Shown here: positions 9,998-18,961 of the stretch, one piece after another
How the letters are laid out: every line of letters begins with the position of its first letter
Position numbering within the stretch: position 1 is the stretch's first letter
Origin: Mycobacterium paraterrae
GTDB taxonomy: Bacteria > Actinomycetota > Actinomycetes > Mycobacteriales > Mycobacteriaceae
Assembly (NCBI RefSeq): GCF_022430545.2
Contig: NZ_CP092488.2
Coordinates: forward strand, 186,001-250,000
Direction: 5' to 3'
Length of the DNA stretch: 64,000 nucleotides
The notes under the pieces: model-generated
What the model saw: the letters and a program-made list of their open reading frames with translations, nothing else
What the model was told of the DNA's origin: nothing
Database searches by the model: none
Program-made: the position numbers and the translations under genes

Positions 9998-12193
9998 TTG
10001 AAGTCCAGCAACCAACTCTCGAAGGCCCGATTGGCGCCTGAGCCAAGTGACCTGGCCCGGCTGGTCGCCGGCGAGCACCATAACCCGCATGGCATCCTGG
10101 GCGCCCACGAATACGGCGACCACACCGTCATTCGCGCCTTCCGCCCGCACGCCGCCGAGGTGGTCGCTCTGGTCGGCGACGATCGAGTCCCGTTGCAACA
10201 CATCGACTCCGGCCTGTTCGCGGTTGCGCTGCCATTCGTCAACCTGATCGACTACCGGCTGGAGGTGCGCTACGACGGCGGTGAGCCGAACGTCGTTGCC
10301 GATGCCTACCGCTTTCTGCCGACGCTGGGCGAGGTCGACCTGCATTTGTTCAACGAGGGTCGCCACGAACGACTCTGGGAAGTGCTTGGCGCCCATCCCC
10401 GTTCGTTCAAGACCGCGGACGGCGTCGTCGACGGGGTGTCGTTCGCGGTGTGGGCTCCCAACGCCAAGGGCGTAAGCCTGATCGCTGACTTCAACGCGTG
10501 GAACGGCAACGAGGCGCCGATGCGGATGCTCGGGTCCTCGGGCGTGTGGGAATTGTTCTGGCCCGGCTTTCCCCACGACGGGTTGTACAAGTTCCGCGTG
10601 CACGGTACCGACGGCTCGGTCACCGACCGCGCCGACCCGATGGCGTTCGCGACCGAAGTGCCGCCGCACACCGCCTCACGGGTGAACGTCAGCAACCACC
10701 GCTGGGCCGACGAGGAGTGGATGACGGCCCGCGCCAAGCGCAACGCCGTGTTCGAGCCGATGAGCACCTACGAGGTCCATCTGGGCTCATGGCGGCCAGG
10801 ACTGTCCTATCGCGACCTCGCCCGCGAACTCACCGAATACGTTGTGGCGCAGGGATTCACCCACGTCGAACTGTTACCGGTGGCCGAGCATCCGTTCGGT
10901 GGCTCCTGGGGGTACCAAGTCACCTCGTACTACGCGCCCTCGTCCCGGTTCGGCTCGCCCGACGAGTTTCGCGAACTGGTCGACGCGCTGCACCAGGCCG
11001 GCATCGGCGTGATCGTGGACTGGGTGCCCGCGCACTTCCCTAAGGACGCGTGGGCGTTGGGTCGATTCGACGGCACACCGCTCTACGAGCACTCCGACCC
11101 GCGCCGCGGTGAGCAACTCGACTGGGGCACCTACGTCTTCGATTTCGGTCGTGCCGAGGTGCGCAACTTCCTGGTCGCCAACGCGCTGTACTGGCTCGAG
11201 CAGTATCACGTCGACGGGTTGCGGGTGGACGCCGTCGCATCGATGCTCTACCTGGACTACTCGCGACCCGAAGGCGGTTGGACACCCAACATCTACGGCG
11301 GCCGGGAAAACCTCGAAGCCGTGCAGTTCCTGCAGGAGATGAACGCCACTGCCCACAAGGCGGCGCCCGGCATCGTCACGATTGCCGAGGAATCGACGTC
11401 GTGGCCCGGCGTGACCCGGCCGACAAGCGTTGGTGGCCTTGGCTTTTCGATGAAGTGGAACATGGGCTGGATGCACGACACGCTCGACTACTTCGGTCGT
11501 GACCCGATCTACCGGACCTATCACCACCACGCGATCACGTTCTCGATGATCTATGCCTATAGCGAGAACTTCGTGCTGCCGATCAGCCACGACGAGGTGG
11601 TGCACGGTAAGGGCACGCTGTGGGGACGGATGCCGGGCGACGACCACACGAAGGCGGCCGGACTGCGCAGTCTGCTGGCCTACCAGTGGGCCCACCCCGG
11701 CAAGCAATTGCTGTTCATGGGACAGGAATTCGGTCAGCGCGCGGAGTGGTCCGAGGAGCGCGGCCTGGATTGGTTCCAGCTCGACGAGCACAGCTTCTCC
11801 GAGGGGATCGCCCGGCTGGTGCGCGATCTCAACGAGATCTACCGCCAATCGTCGGCACTGTGGAGCCAGGACATCAAGCCCGAGGGCTATTCCTGGATCG
11901 ACGCCAACGATGCCGCCAACAACGTGTTGAGTTTCCTGCGGTACGGCAGCGACGGGTCGGTGATGGCGTGCGTGTTCAATTTCGCCGGCGCCGAGCACAG
12001 CAATTACCGCCTCGGGCTGCCGAGCGCCGGCCGGTGGCGCGAGGTTCTCAACACCGATGCCACCGTCTACAACGGCACCGGGATCGGCAACCTGGGCGGC
12101 GTCGATGCGACCGAGGAGCCGTGGCACGGACGCCCGGCCTCGGCGGTGTTGGCGTTGCCGCCGATGTCGGCGTTGTGGCTGGCGCCGGAGTAG
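9998..12193 (+). CDS. glgB: 1,4-alpha-glucan branching enzyme GlgB
   Basis: Introduces alpha-1,6 branches into linear glucan made by GlgE. At 731 residues from a TTG start it is the same length I recall for the M. tuberculosis protein. It has an N-terminal CBM48-type region ([25 protein letters not shown]), then the GH13 barrel with [30 protein letters not shown] (nucleophile Asp), TIAEEST (acid Glu) and [15 protein letters not shown]. The C-terminal beta domain ends [13 protein letters not shown]. Only 4 bp separate it from the glgE stop, so the two are translated from one message. In M. tuberculosis a PE_PGRS gene follows; here the stop is 4 bp from the convergent thioredoxin-like gene. Confidence 0.95.
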   Translation: MKSSNQLSKARLAPEPSDLARLVAGEHHNPHGILGAHEYGDHTVIRAFRPHAAEVVALVGDDRVPLQHIDSGLFAVALPFVNLIDYRLEVRYDGGEPNVVADAYRFLPTLGEVDLHLFNEGRHERLWEVLGAHPRSFKTADGVVDGVSFAVWAPNAKGVSLIADFNAWNGNEAPMRMLGSSGVWELFWPGFPHDGLYKFRVHGTDGSVTDRADPMAFATEVPPHTASRVNVSNHRWADEEWMTARAKRNAVFEPMSTYEVHLGSWRPGLSYRDLARELTEYVVAQGFTHVELLPVAEHPFGGSWGYQVTSYYAPSSRFGSPDEFRELVDALHQAGIGVIVDWVPAHFPKDAWALGRFDGTPLYEHSDPRRGEQLDWGTYVFDFGRAEVRNFLVANALYWLEQYHVDGLRVDAVASMLYLDYSRPEGGWTPNIYGGRENLEAVQFLQEMNATAHKAAPGIVTIAEESTSWPGVTRPTSVGGLGFSMKWNMGWMHDTLDYFGRDPIYRTYHHHAITFSMIYAYSENFVLPISHDEVVHGKGTLWGRMPGDDHTKAAGLRSLLAYQWAHPGKQLLFMGQEFGQRAEWSEERGLDWFQLDEHSFSEGIARLVRDLNEIYRQSSALWSQDIKPEGYSWIDANDAANNVLSFLRYGSDGSVMACVFNFAGAEHSNYRLGLPSAGRWREVLNTDATVYNGTGIGNLGGVDATEEPWHGRPASAVLALPPMSALWLAPE

Positions 12194-12197
12194 CCGT

Positions 12198-13106
12198 TCA
12201 GTACAGGGCGTTGGCGAGGTTGCGCCGCCCGGCGATGACGTCCGGGTCGGCCGGATCGAACAGCTCGAACAGCTCGATCAGCCGGGTCCGGACTGAGGTC
12301 CGCTGGTCGCCGGACGTCCGCCGCACCAGCGCGACCAGCCGGTCGAAGGCGCCGCTGGCGTCCTGGCGGAGGAGCTGTACGTCGGCTGCGGCGAAGGCTG
12401 CCTCGATGTCGTCGGGATTGGCGTCGGCAGCGGCGATCGCCTCCGGCCCGTGCGCGGTCGCGCGCATCAGGAATCCGATCTGACGCACTGCCCCTTTGGC
12501 CTCGGCGTGGTTGGGATCCTCGTCGAGAATCGCCTGGTAGGAGTCGAGCGCTGCGCCGAGGTCGTTGTCCTCGAGCTGTTGGCGGGCCTGGGCCAGCGCG
12601 GGATCCACTTCGTCGGCCTCGTCGTCGGAATCGGGTGCGCCGCTGAGCTTGCCGGCGGTCGCCGACAACAGCGAGTCGATCCAGCGGCGTAGCTGTTCCG
12701 GCGGCTGGGCGCCCTGGAAGCTGGACAGCGGCTGCCCGGCCGCCAATGCCACCACGGTCGGAACCACTTCGACGCCGAAGATCTGCGCCACCCGCGGCGA
12801 CACGTCGACGTTGACGCTGGCCAGCGCCCACTTGCCGTTATCCGCGGCGGCCAGCCCCGACAGAATGTCGGCCAGTTGCAGGCAGACCTCGCTGCGCGGC
12901 GACCACAGCAGCACGACCACCGGCACCTGGTTGGAGCGCAGCAGTATTTCGCGTTCGAAGTTGGTCTCGTTGACCTCGATGCCGGCCGACGTCGGGGCCG
13001 ACCCCTCTCCGCGGCTGTCGCCGCTCGTGGGAGGAGGTTGCTTGAGGGCGGAGAGATCGACCGCGCCGGACAACGCGGGCCCGATCGGGGGGCGTGGACG
13101 GCTCAC
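12198..13106 (-). CDS. Thioredoxin-fold/TPR protein, CnoX-like (Rv1324)
   Basis: A 302-residue cytosolic protein with a thioredoxin fold (about residues 45-160) followed by TPR-like helices. The active-site region reads VVLLWSPRSEVCLQLADIL, so the usual CxxC is replaced by SxxC and the protein cannot be a normal disulfide reductase. The cis-proline loop is intact (VEVVPTVVALAAGQPLSSFQG). E. coli CnoX/YbbN also has SxxC plus TPRs and acts as an oxidative-stress holdase, so a similar role is likely. The second half contains ARQQLEDNDLGAALDSYQAIL and FELFDPADPDVIAGRRNLANALY. Start GTG at 13106 (VSRPRPPIGPAL) is chosen by similarity; an upstream ATG would add an unconserved tail. Confidence 0.9.
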   Translation of the reverse strand: MSRPRPPIGPALSGAVDLSALKQPPPTSGDSRGEGSAPTSAGIEVNETNFEREILLRSNQVPVVVLLWSPRSEVCLQLADILSGLAAADNGKWALASVNVDVSPRVAQIFGVEVVPTVVALAAGQPLSSFQGAQPPEQLRRWIDSLLSATAGKLSGAPDSDDEADEVDPALAQARQQLEDNDLGAALDSYQAILDEDPNHAEAKGAVRQIGFLMRATAHGPEAIAAADANPDDIEAAFAAADVQLLRQDASGAFDRLVALVRRTSGDQRTSVRTRLIELFELFDPADPDVIAGRRNLANALY

Positions 13107-13268
13107 ATGATCAAGTCTGGCACGGCGACGACAACCGCGTTCCACCCGGTTCGGGCACCCGTATGAGCAACATCACATCAGGCGTGTAGATGTCCGCCGA
13201 GCGGGCGTCACAGCAAACTTCTGGACGCCTGTCCAGCCACATGGGCCACAAACGGTACTGGCCGGTAA

Positions 13269-14450
13269 CTACCCGGCGCGGAAGATCAAAGCGTCACCCT
13301 GACCGCCCGCACCACACAGCGCAGCAACGCCATAGCCGGAGCCGCGGCGGGCCAGTTCGAGCGCCACGTGCAGCGCAATCCGGGCGCCGGACATGCCGAT
13401 CGGGTGGCCGATCGCGATGGCGCCGCCGTTGACGTTGACGATCTCGGGGTCCACTCCCAGCTCCTGCATCGACGCCAGCGCCACGGCGGAGAACGCTTCG
13501 TTGATCTCGATGACGTCGAGCTGCTCGACGGTGATGCCTTCGCGCGCGATCGCCTTCTTGATGGCGTTCGCCGGTTGTGACTGCAGAGTCGAGTCCGGGC
13601 CGGCCACGACGCCGTGGGCGCCGATCTCGACCAGCCAGGTCAGACCCAATTCGATGGCTTTGTCCTTGTTCATCACCACGACCGCGGCAGCACCATCGGA
13701 GATCTGGGAGGCCGACCCGGCGGTGATGGTGCCGTCCTTGCGGAATGCGGGCTTGAGCCCGGCCAACGACTCGGCGGTGGTGTTCGCACGAATGCCCTCG
13801 TCCTCGGTGAACTGCAGTGGATCACCCTTGCGCTGCGGGATGCTCACCGGCACCACTTCGTCGGTGAAGACGCCGTCTTTCCAGGCCGCGGCGGCCTTCT
13901 GGTGCGACCGGGCCGCGAACTCGTCCTGCTGGGCGCGGGTGAACTTGTCGACGTCGTTGCGCTGCTCGGTGAGCGCACCCATCGGCTGGTCGGTGAATAC
14001 GTCGTGCAGGCCGTCGTAGGCCATGTGGTCGCGCACCGTGACGTCGCCGTACTTGTAGCCCGAGCGGCTGTCGATCAGAAGGTGCGGGGCCTTGGTCATC
14101 GACTCCTGTCCGCCGGCAACCACCACGTCGAACTCGCCGGCACGAATGAGCTGGTCAGCCAGGGCAATGGCGTCGATTCCGGACAGGCACATCTTGTTGA
14201 TCGTCAAGGCCGGCACGTCCCAGCCGATACCGGCACCGACGGCCGACTGCCGCGCCGGCATCTGCCCGGCGCCCGCGGTGAGCACCTGGCCCATGATCAC
14301 GTACTCGACCAGCGACGCGGGCACATTGGCCTTCTCCAGCGCCGCTTTGATCGCGATGGCACCCAGATCGCTCGCGCTGAAGTCCTTCAGCGAGCCCATC
14401 AGTTTGCCGACCGGCGTCCGTGCTCCAGCAACGATCACCGATGTCGTCAT
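13269..14450 (-). CDS. fadA4: Acetyl-CoA acetyltransferase (thiolase) FadA4
   Basis: Condenses two acetyl-CoA to acetoacetyl-CoA or runs the reverse thiolysis. All thiolase motifs are present: [16 protein letters not shown] with the nucleophilic Cys near residue 88, [20 protein letters not shown] with the catalytic His, and [16 protein letters not shown] with the second Cys. Length is 393 residues, normal for biosynthetic-type thiolases. The start is ATG at 14450, with a perfect GGAGGT 5 nt upstream. It is divergent from the methylmalonyl-CoA epimerase gene with 82 bp between the starts, which places two short-chain acyl-CoA enzymes back to back as in Rv1323/Rv1322A. Confidence 0.94.
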   Translation of the reverse strand: MTTSVIVAGARTPVGKLMGSLKDFSASDLGAIAIKAALEKANVPASLVEYVIMGQVLTAGAGQMPARQSAVGAGIGWDVPALTINKMCLSGIDAIALADQLIRAGEFDVVVAGGQESMTKAPHLLIDSRSGYKYGDVTVRDHMAYDGLHDVFTDQPMGALTEQRNDVDKFTRAQQDEFAARSHQKAAAAWKDGVFTDEVVPVSIPQRKGDPLQFTEDEGIRANTTAESLAGLKPAFRKDGTITAGSASQISDGAAAVVVMNKDKAIELGLTWLVEIGAHGVVAGPDSTLQSQPANAIKKAIAREGITVEQLDVIEINEAFSAVALASMQELGVDPEIVNVNGGAIAIGHPIGMSGARIALHVALELARRGSGYGVAALCGAGGQGDALIFRAG

Positions 14451-14532
14451 GACTACCTCCACAGCGCGATTCAGGGGCCGATCGAAGCGATCGGGAGAAG
14501 CGGATTCTCAGCAGCCAGGTTACCGTTACGTG

Positions 14533-15006
14533 ATGACCACCGATCAAGTTGACACCCGTCGAGTACTCGGCACCGCTCTGGTGACGGCGGTCGATCACGT
14601 CGGCATCGCGGTTCCCGACCTCGACGACGCGATCGCGTGGTACCACGACCACCTCGGCATGATCGTCCTGCATGAAGAGGTCAACAACGATCAAGGCATT
14701 CGCGAGGCGATGCTGTCCGTGCGCGGCGCAGCCGTCGGCAGCGCCCAGGTTCAGCTGATGGCTCCGATCGACGACTCGTCGGCGATCGCAAAATTCCTCG
14801 ACAAGCGCGGCCCGGGCATCCAGCAGATCGCGTACCGGGTCAGTGACCTCGACGCTCTGACCGAACGCCTGCTCGACCAAGACGTCCGGCTGCTGTACGA
14901 CGTACCACGGCGTGGGACGGCAAATTCCCGGATCAATTTCATCCACCCCAAGGACGCCGGCGGCGTGCTGATCGAGTTGGTCGAACCCGCCGACGACGCC
15001 CACTGA
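14533..15006 (+). CDS. mce: Methylmalonyl-CoA epimerase
   Basis: Interconverts (S)- and (R)-methylmalonyl-CoA so that B12-dependent mutase can link propionyl-CoA to succinyl-CoA. The 157-residue protein is a vicinal-oxygen-chelate fold: TAVDHVGIAVPDLDDAIAWY carries the first metal His, RGPGIQQIAYRVSDLDAL the second binding region, and GGVLIELVEP the metal Glu. Start ATG at 14533. It converges on the small zinc-ribbon-like gene with a 3-bp gap. The PduO-type cobalamin adenosyltransferase at about 29.6 kb would supply the cofactor of the same pathway. In M. tuberculosis this is Rv1322A. The name mce here means the epimerase, not mammalian cell entry. Confidence 0.92.
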   Translation: MTTDQVDTRRVLGTALVTAVDHVGIAVPDLDDAIAWYHDHLGMIVLHEEVNNDQGIREAMLSVRGAAVGSAQVQLMAPIDDSSAIAKFLDKRGPGIQQIAYRVSDLDALTERLLDQDVRLLYDVPRRGTANSRINFIHPKDAGGVLIELVEPADDAH

Positions 15007-15009
15007 CTT

Positions 15010-15306
15010 TCACGACCACTTCCGCGTCGGCCCGCGGGTTGCGCGGTTGGCCCAACACGGTGTGTGCCAATGCCGTCGGTCGTCGACGGCCGCTTCGCCG
15101 TGGTCTGCCGGCCACACCACGACATGCGCCGTGCGAACGCGTATCTCATGATCGCAGCCCGGGCAGCGATAGGTCTTGAGCGCTCGTGTCGCGGCCACCG
15201 GTCGCACCTCATAGTCGTGCCCGTCCGGCCCGGCCTCCACTCGGCGTGGCCCGGGCAGCGGCGCTAACGGCTGTCGCCGGCGCGGTGAGCTGCGGCGTCG
15301 AGCCAT
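15010..15306 (-). CDS. Small basic zinc-ribbon-like protein (Rv1322-like)
   Basis: A 98-residue protein with an arginine-rich N-terminus (MARRRSSPRRRQPLAPLPG) and a possible zinc-binding core: YRCPGCDHEIRVRTAHVV followed by RRHWHTPCW, so CPGC and HxxC could form one metal site. It is conserved at this position as Rv1322. Automatic pipelines sometimes call it an ATP/GTP-binding protein, but I see no Walker motif. It ends 3 bp from the convergent epimerase stop and starts 22 bp downstream of the nucS stop on the same strand, so it is probably co-transcribed with nucS. The function is unknown; RNA or DNA binding is a guess from charge and fold. Confidence 0.8.
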   Translation of the reverse strand: MARRRSSPRRRQPLAPLPGPRRVEAGPDGHDYEVRPVAATRALKTYRCPGCDHEIRVRTAHVVVWPADHGEAAVDDRRHWHTPCWANRATRGPTRKWS

Positions 15307-15328
15307 GTTCGCAGTGTAGTGAGACGGC

Positions 15329-16009
15329 TCAGAACAGCCGGAACTCGTCGGAGTCCATACCCCGCATCTTGTCGTAATCCAATGTCAGGCAACGGATTCC
15401 ACGATCGGTCGCCAAGGTCTTCGCCTGCGGCTTGATCTGCTGCGCCGCAAAGACGCCCGTCACCGGCGCCAGCAGACTGTCCCGGTTGAGCAATTCCAGG
15501 TAGCGAGTCAGTTGCTCTACCCCGTCGATCTCGCCGCGCCGCTTGATCTCGACTGCGACCGAGCGGCCCTGATCGTCGCGGCACAGCAGGTCCACCGGGC
15601 CGATCGGCGTCATATATTCCCGGCGCACCAATGTGTAACCCGCGCCGAGCAGCTCGACATGTTCGGCCAGCAGCACCTGTAGGTGAGCCTCGACACCGTC
15701 CTTGACCAGACCCGGATCGACTCCCAGCTCATGAGTGGAGTCATGTTCGACATCCTCGACCGTGATGCGCAGCTGTTCGCCGGCCTTGTTCTGCACCACC
15801 CACACGGGCGCACCACCTTCTGCGGCCGCGGGCTCTTCGGACAACCAGCACGGCGGGCTCATCCAGTTCAGCGGCTTATAGGCACGGTCGTCGGCGTGCA
15901 CACTCACCGAGCCGTCGGCTTTGAACAGCAGCAGCCGACGCGCCGAAGGCAGGTGAGCGGTGAGGCGTCCGACGTAGTCCACGGTGCAACGGGCGATGAC
16001 GAGGCGCAC
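15329..16009 (-). CDS. nucS: Endonuclease NucS/EndoMS (mismatch-specific)
   Basis: NucS cuts both strands at mismatches and provides non-canonical mismatch repair in actinobacteria lacking MutS/MutL. The 226-residue protein has an N-terminal DNA-binding beta domain ([36 protein letters not shown]). Its RecB-like nuclease domain shows [22 protein letters not shown] and [15 protein letters not shown], so the catalytic Asp, Glu-x-Lys and Gln are present. The C-terminus DSDEFRLF resembles the clamp-binding tail that couples NucS to DnaN. I chose GTG at 16009, with AAGG 8 nt upstream; a GTG at 16018 is also possible. It is divergent from the cyclase gene by about 50 bp. Confidence 0.93.
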   Translation of the reverse strand: MRLVIARCTVDYVGRLTAHLPSARRLLLFKADGSVSVHADDRAYKPLNWMSPPCWLSEEPAAAEGGAPVWVVQNKAGEQLRITVEDVEHDSTHELGVDPGLVKDGVEAHLQVLLAEHVELLGAGYTLVRREYMTPIGPVDLLCRDDQGRSVAVEIKRRGEIDGVEQLTRYLELLNRDSLLAPVTGVFAAQQIKPQAKTLATDRGIRCLTLDYDKMRGMDSDEFRLF

Positions 16010-16058
16010 GCAACACACCTTAAGCGCGGGGCCCCGCAGCAATTAGGCTGACGCCACC

Positions 16059-17666
16059 ATGATGGCCAAGCGAACGACCGCGCAGCGGCTGGGACGTGTG
16101 CTCGAGCGGCTGACCCGGCAGAGCGGTCGGTTGCCCGAAACCCCGGCCTACGGTTCCTGGTTGCTGGGGCGCGTATCGGAGAGCCAGGCCCGTCGCCGGG
16201 TCCGCATCCAAATCATCCTCACCACCTTCATCGTGGCCGCCAACGTCATCGGGATCGCGGTATCGACGCTGCTGTTGACCGTCGCATTCCCCAAGCCGAG
16301 CGTGTTCGGTGACGCCCCGCTGTGGATCACCTTCGGCGTCGCGCCGGCTTACTGCGTCGTCGCGCTGGGGGTGGGTACCTTCTCGATCACCCATCGCACC
16401 ATCTCCAGACTTCGCTGGGCGATCGAAGAGAACGAACCGACTCCGGCCGACGAGCGGGCGACCTTCATCGCGCCGTTCTGGCTGGCCTTCGGTGTATTGA
16501 TGCTCTGGGTCATCGGCGCCGGGCTGCTGACCACGCTCTACGGGCTGGCGGACAGTACCTTCATTCCGGTCATCGGGTTTTGCGTCACCTTCCCCGGCAT
16601 CCTGGTGTCGACTGCGTGTTATCTGTTCACCGAGTTCGCGCTGCGACCGGTGGCCGCTCAGGCCCTCGAGGCGGGGCGGGCGCCACGACGATTGGCCCCG
16701 GGAATCATGGGTCGCACGCTGACCGTCTGGTTGTTGGGTTCGGGCGTCCCGGTGTTCGGCATCGCCCTCACCGCGTTGTTGGGCGGTCTGCTGCTCGATA
16801 ACCTCAGCAAGGACCAGCTGGCGGTGGCCATACTTGTGATCTCCACCGCCGCTTTGATTTTCGGCTTCGTGCTGATGTGGATCCTGGCCTGGCTGACGGC
16901 GACGCCGGTCCGGGTCGTGCGGGCGGCGCTCAAGCGTGTCGAAGACGGCGATCTGCGCGGCGATCTGGTGGTGTTCGACGGCACCGAGCTCGGCGAGTTG
17001 CAGCGCGGGTTCAACGCCATGGTGGACGGGCTGCGCGAACGTGAGCGGGTGCGCGACCTGTTCGGTCGGCACGTCGGTCGCGAGGTCGCCGCGGCCGCCG
17101 AGCGGGACAAGCCAGAGCTCGGCGGCGAGGAACGCTACGTCGGGGTGGTTTTCGTCGACATCGTCGGCTCCACACAGCTGGTGACGAGCCGGCCGGCCGC
17201 CGAAGTCGTCCAACTGCTCAACCGGTTCTTCGCAGTGATCGTCGAAGAGGTCGACCGGCACTGCGGGCTGGTCAACAAGTTCGAGGGCGATGCGGTGCTT
17301 GCGGTGTTCGGTGCACCGAACCACCTCGAGCGGCCTGAAGACCAGGCGTTGGCTGCCGCCCGGGCGATCGCCCGTCGCCTCGAGAACGAGGTCCCTGAGA
17401 TCAAAGCCGGCATCGGCGTCACGGCGGGCACCGCAGTCGCCGGGAACGTCGGCGCAAAGGAGAGATTCGAATACACGGTGATCGGCGAGCCGGTCAACGA
17501 GGCCGCGCGGCTATGCGAGCTGGCCAAGAACGCGCCTCGCCGACTGTTGGCCTCCTCGGACACCGTCGAAGCCGCCGGCGACGAGGAACGGAACTGCTGG
17601 ACGCTGGGAGACACCGTCACGCTGCGCGGTCACGATCACCCCACCCAGTTGGCGACGCTCGCCTAG
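16059..17666 (+). CDS. Membrane adenylate cyclase with HAMP domain (Rv1318c-1320c type)
   Basis: A 535-residue class III nucleotide cyclase. The N-terminal half has about six hydrophobic segments (for example IQIILTTFIVAANVIGIAV, WLAFGVLMLWVIGAGLLTT, LAVAILVISTAALIFGFVL), followed by a HAMP linker (TPVRVVRAALKRVEDGDL ... GFNAMVDGLRERERVR) and a catalytic domain. VGVVFVDIVGSTQLV and KFEGDAVLAVFGAP carry the two metal aspartates and a substrate-binding Lys. VIGEPVNEAARL carries the transition-state Asn and Arg. M. tuberculosis has three tandem copies of this architecture; only one is present here. Its TAG overlaps the convergent TetR gene's TAG in a shared CTAG. Starts ATG-ATG at 16059. Confidence 0.92.
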   Translation: MMAKRTTAQRLGRVLERLTRQSGRLPETPAYGSWLLGRVSESQARRRVRIQIILTTFIVAANVIGIAVSTLLLTVAFPKPSVFGDAPLWITFGVAPAYCVVALGVGTFSITHRTISRLRWAIEENEPTPADERATFIAPFWLAFGVLMLWVIGAGLLTTLYGLADSTFIPVIGFCVTFPGILVSTACYLFTEFALRPVAAQALEAGRAPRRLAPGIMGRTLTVWLLGSGVPVFGIALTALLGGLLLDNLSKDQLAVAILVISTAALIFGFVLMWILAWLTATPVRVVRAALKRVEDGDLRGDLVVFDGTELGELQRGFNAMVDGLRERERVRDLFGRHVGREVAAAAERDKPELGGEERYVGVVFVDIVGSTQLVTSRPAAEVVQLLNRFFAVIVEEVDRHCGLVNKFEGDAVLAVFGAPNHLERPEDQALAAARAIARRLENEVPEIKAGIGVTAGTAVAGNVGAKERFEYTVIGEPVNEAARLCELAKNAPRRLLASSDTVEAAGDEERNCWTLGDTVTLRGHDHPTQLATLA

Positions 17667-18283
17667 CGTTGCTCGGTCGGCACCCCATGGGTGAAGACGG
17701 CGCGGCTGAGCCGAAGCCAGGCATCTCGGAAACGCTCGGGATCTACGTCGCCGGGTGGCCGGCCGAGCATCACCTGCATCACCGGCGGATAGCTCAATGC
17801 GGCGAGTAACACCGCAGCGATGGCCTCGGGGTCCTCTATGTCCGAGCCTGTCTCGATTGCGTTGACGTGCAACGCATTCCCCATCGTCTCGGTGGCGAAG
17901 GCCAGGTTGCGGATCCACAACTCATCGACCAGGTCGCGCGCGGCATCGGGCTCGTGCAACATCAGCCGCACCAGGTCGGCGTTCTCGGTGATCGTGCGAT
18001 GTGCAGCGTCGGCGACCCGGCTCAGGGCGTCCACGCGGTCGGCGGGGGTGTTGGCCTCCCGCCACGACTGGGAATCTCGCATCCGGTCCAAACCGCGCCG
18101 AAGCGCTGCCCGCAGGACGTCGTTTTTGCTTCGGAAGTGCCGGTACAACGCACCGGAACCGGGGGACATGCCGGAGGCTTTCTGGATCTCCGCGGTCGAC
18201 GTCGCTGCGTAGCCGCGAGTGGCGAACAGCCCCAGCGCCACGTCGAGTAGCCGGTCCCGACTGGAGGCGTCCGCCGAATGCAC
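17663..18283 (-). CDS. TetR/AcrR family transcriptional regulator
   Basis: A 206-residue regulator. The N-terminal helix-turn-helix reads SRDRLLDVALGLFATRGYAATSTAEIQKASGMSPGSGALYRHFRSKNDVL, typical of TetR (residues about 8-58, split here for family recognition only). The C-terminal ligand domain is not recognisable as to ligand. The start is GTG (VHSADASS). It is divergent from the PAS-domain gene, and the intervening 90 bp hold a sigma-A-like promoter for that gene overlapped by a short palindrome, so local regulation is plausible. The stop codon shares CTAG with the cyclase stop. I see no M. tuberculosis counterpart at this position from memory. Confidence 0.9.
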   Translation of the reverse strand: MHSADASSRDRLLDVALGLFATRGYAATSTAEIQKASGMSPGSGALYRHFRSKNDVLRAALRRGLDRMRDSQSWREANTPADRVDALSRVADAAHRTITENADLVRLMLHEPDAARDLVDELWIRNLAFATETMGNALHVNAIETGSDIEDPEAIAAVLLAALSYPPVMQVMLGRPPGDVDPERFRDAWLRLSRAVFTHGVPTEQR

Positions 18284-18301
18284 GAATCTGACGCTACTCG
18301 A

Positions 18302-18330
18302 TTGCGACCCGAGCTGTAAGTAAGTACTCT
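18302..18330 (+). promoter_or_regulatory. Sigma-A-like promoter of the PAS gene with overlapping dyad
   Basis: TTGCGA at 18302-18307 and TACTCT at 18325-18330 are separated by 17 bp. The short dyad AGTAAGTACT (18319-18328) overlaps the -10 element and is a candidate site for the divergent TetR protein. The PAS start lies about 36 nt beyond the expected transcription start. Confidence 0.5.
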
Positions 18331-18373
18331 CTCACCGCAAGGGGTCATGGGGGTAGTTGGAAGGAACTCGACC

Positions 18374-18826
18374 ATGAGCCCGCGCGCCGCGTCTGTGCTG
18401 ATCGACCAGCGGCAACGTCGCCCTCGTGGCGAGTCCGCGATCGAGTTCCTTCGAGACTTCCCCGCCCTGCTGGCCCTGAGTCGTCTGCCGGTGCCGATCC
18501 TGGCCGTCGACGATGGAGGCGCCATCGAGTTCGTCAACGAGGCGTTTGCCGCGATGGTCGGGTATCGCCGTCAGGACCTACTCACGATGACCGCGCAGTC
18601 TCTGATCGACTGTTTCGAGCCGCTCGATTACGGCATTGTCGCGATGTTGCGTGAGCACGCGAATACGGTCATCCGACTCCGGCATGCAGACGGATGGACA
18701 ATGCCGGCATTGCTCAGTGATTCGGTGCTGATCCGCGTCAACGAGAACCTGGCGGTCGTCGTGATGACCGACTTGACCGAGATTGCTTGGCACACATCGC
18801 CGGACGACGGACTGCTGCCCGGCTAG
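18374..18826 (+). CDS. Stand-alone PAS domain protein
   Basis: A 150-residue protein that is essentially a single PAS domain: FPALLALSRLPVPILAVDDGGAIEFVNEAFAAMVGYRRQDLL is the N-terminal half of the fold, and the segment ending NENLAVVVMTDLTEIAW its last strands. No kinase, cyclase, GGDEF or DNA-binding output domain follows. The start ATG at 18374 has GGAAGGAA upstream with good spacing; an upstream in-frame ATG at 18347 is less likely. It is divergent from a TetR gene. Single-domain PAS proteins usually sense a small molecule, heme, flavin or redox change and act through a partner. The partner is unknown here; the TetR protein or the neighbouring cyclase are possible. Confidence 0.8.
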   Translation: MSPRAASVLIDQRQRRPRGESAIEFLRDFPALLALSRLPVPILAVDDGGAIEFVNEAFAAMVGYRRQDLLTMTAQSLIDCFEPLDYGIVAMLREHANTVIRLRHADGWTMPALLSDSVLIRVNENLAVVVMTDLTEIAWHTSPDDGLLPG

Positions 18827-18961
18827 CTTCCACCCCGGGGGACCTCACAGATTGCCCACAGGCGTCTTCAGAGCTGTTGAGCCGCAATGAATCTGGACCG
18901 TGACGATCGACTAACCCGAGCACCTGGTCGCGCCGATACGCCCACTGCTTAGGATGTCGAC

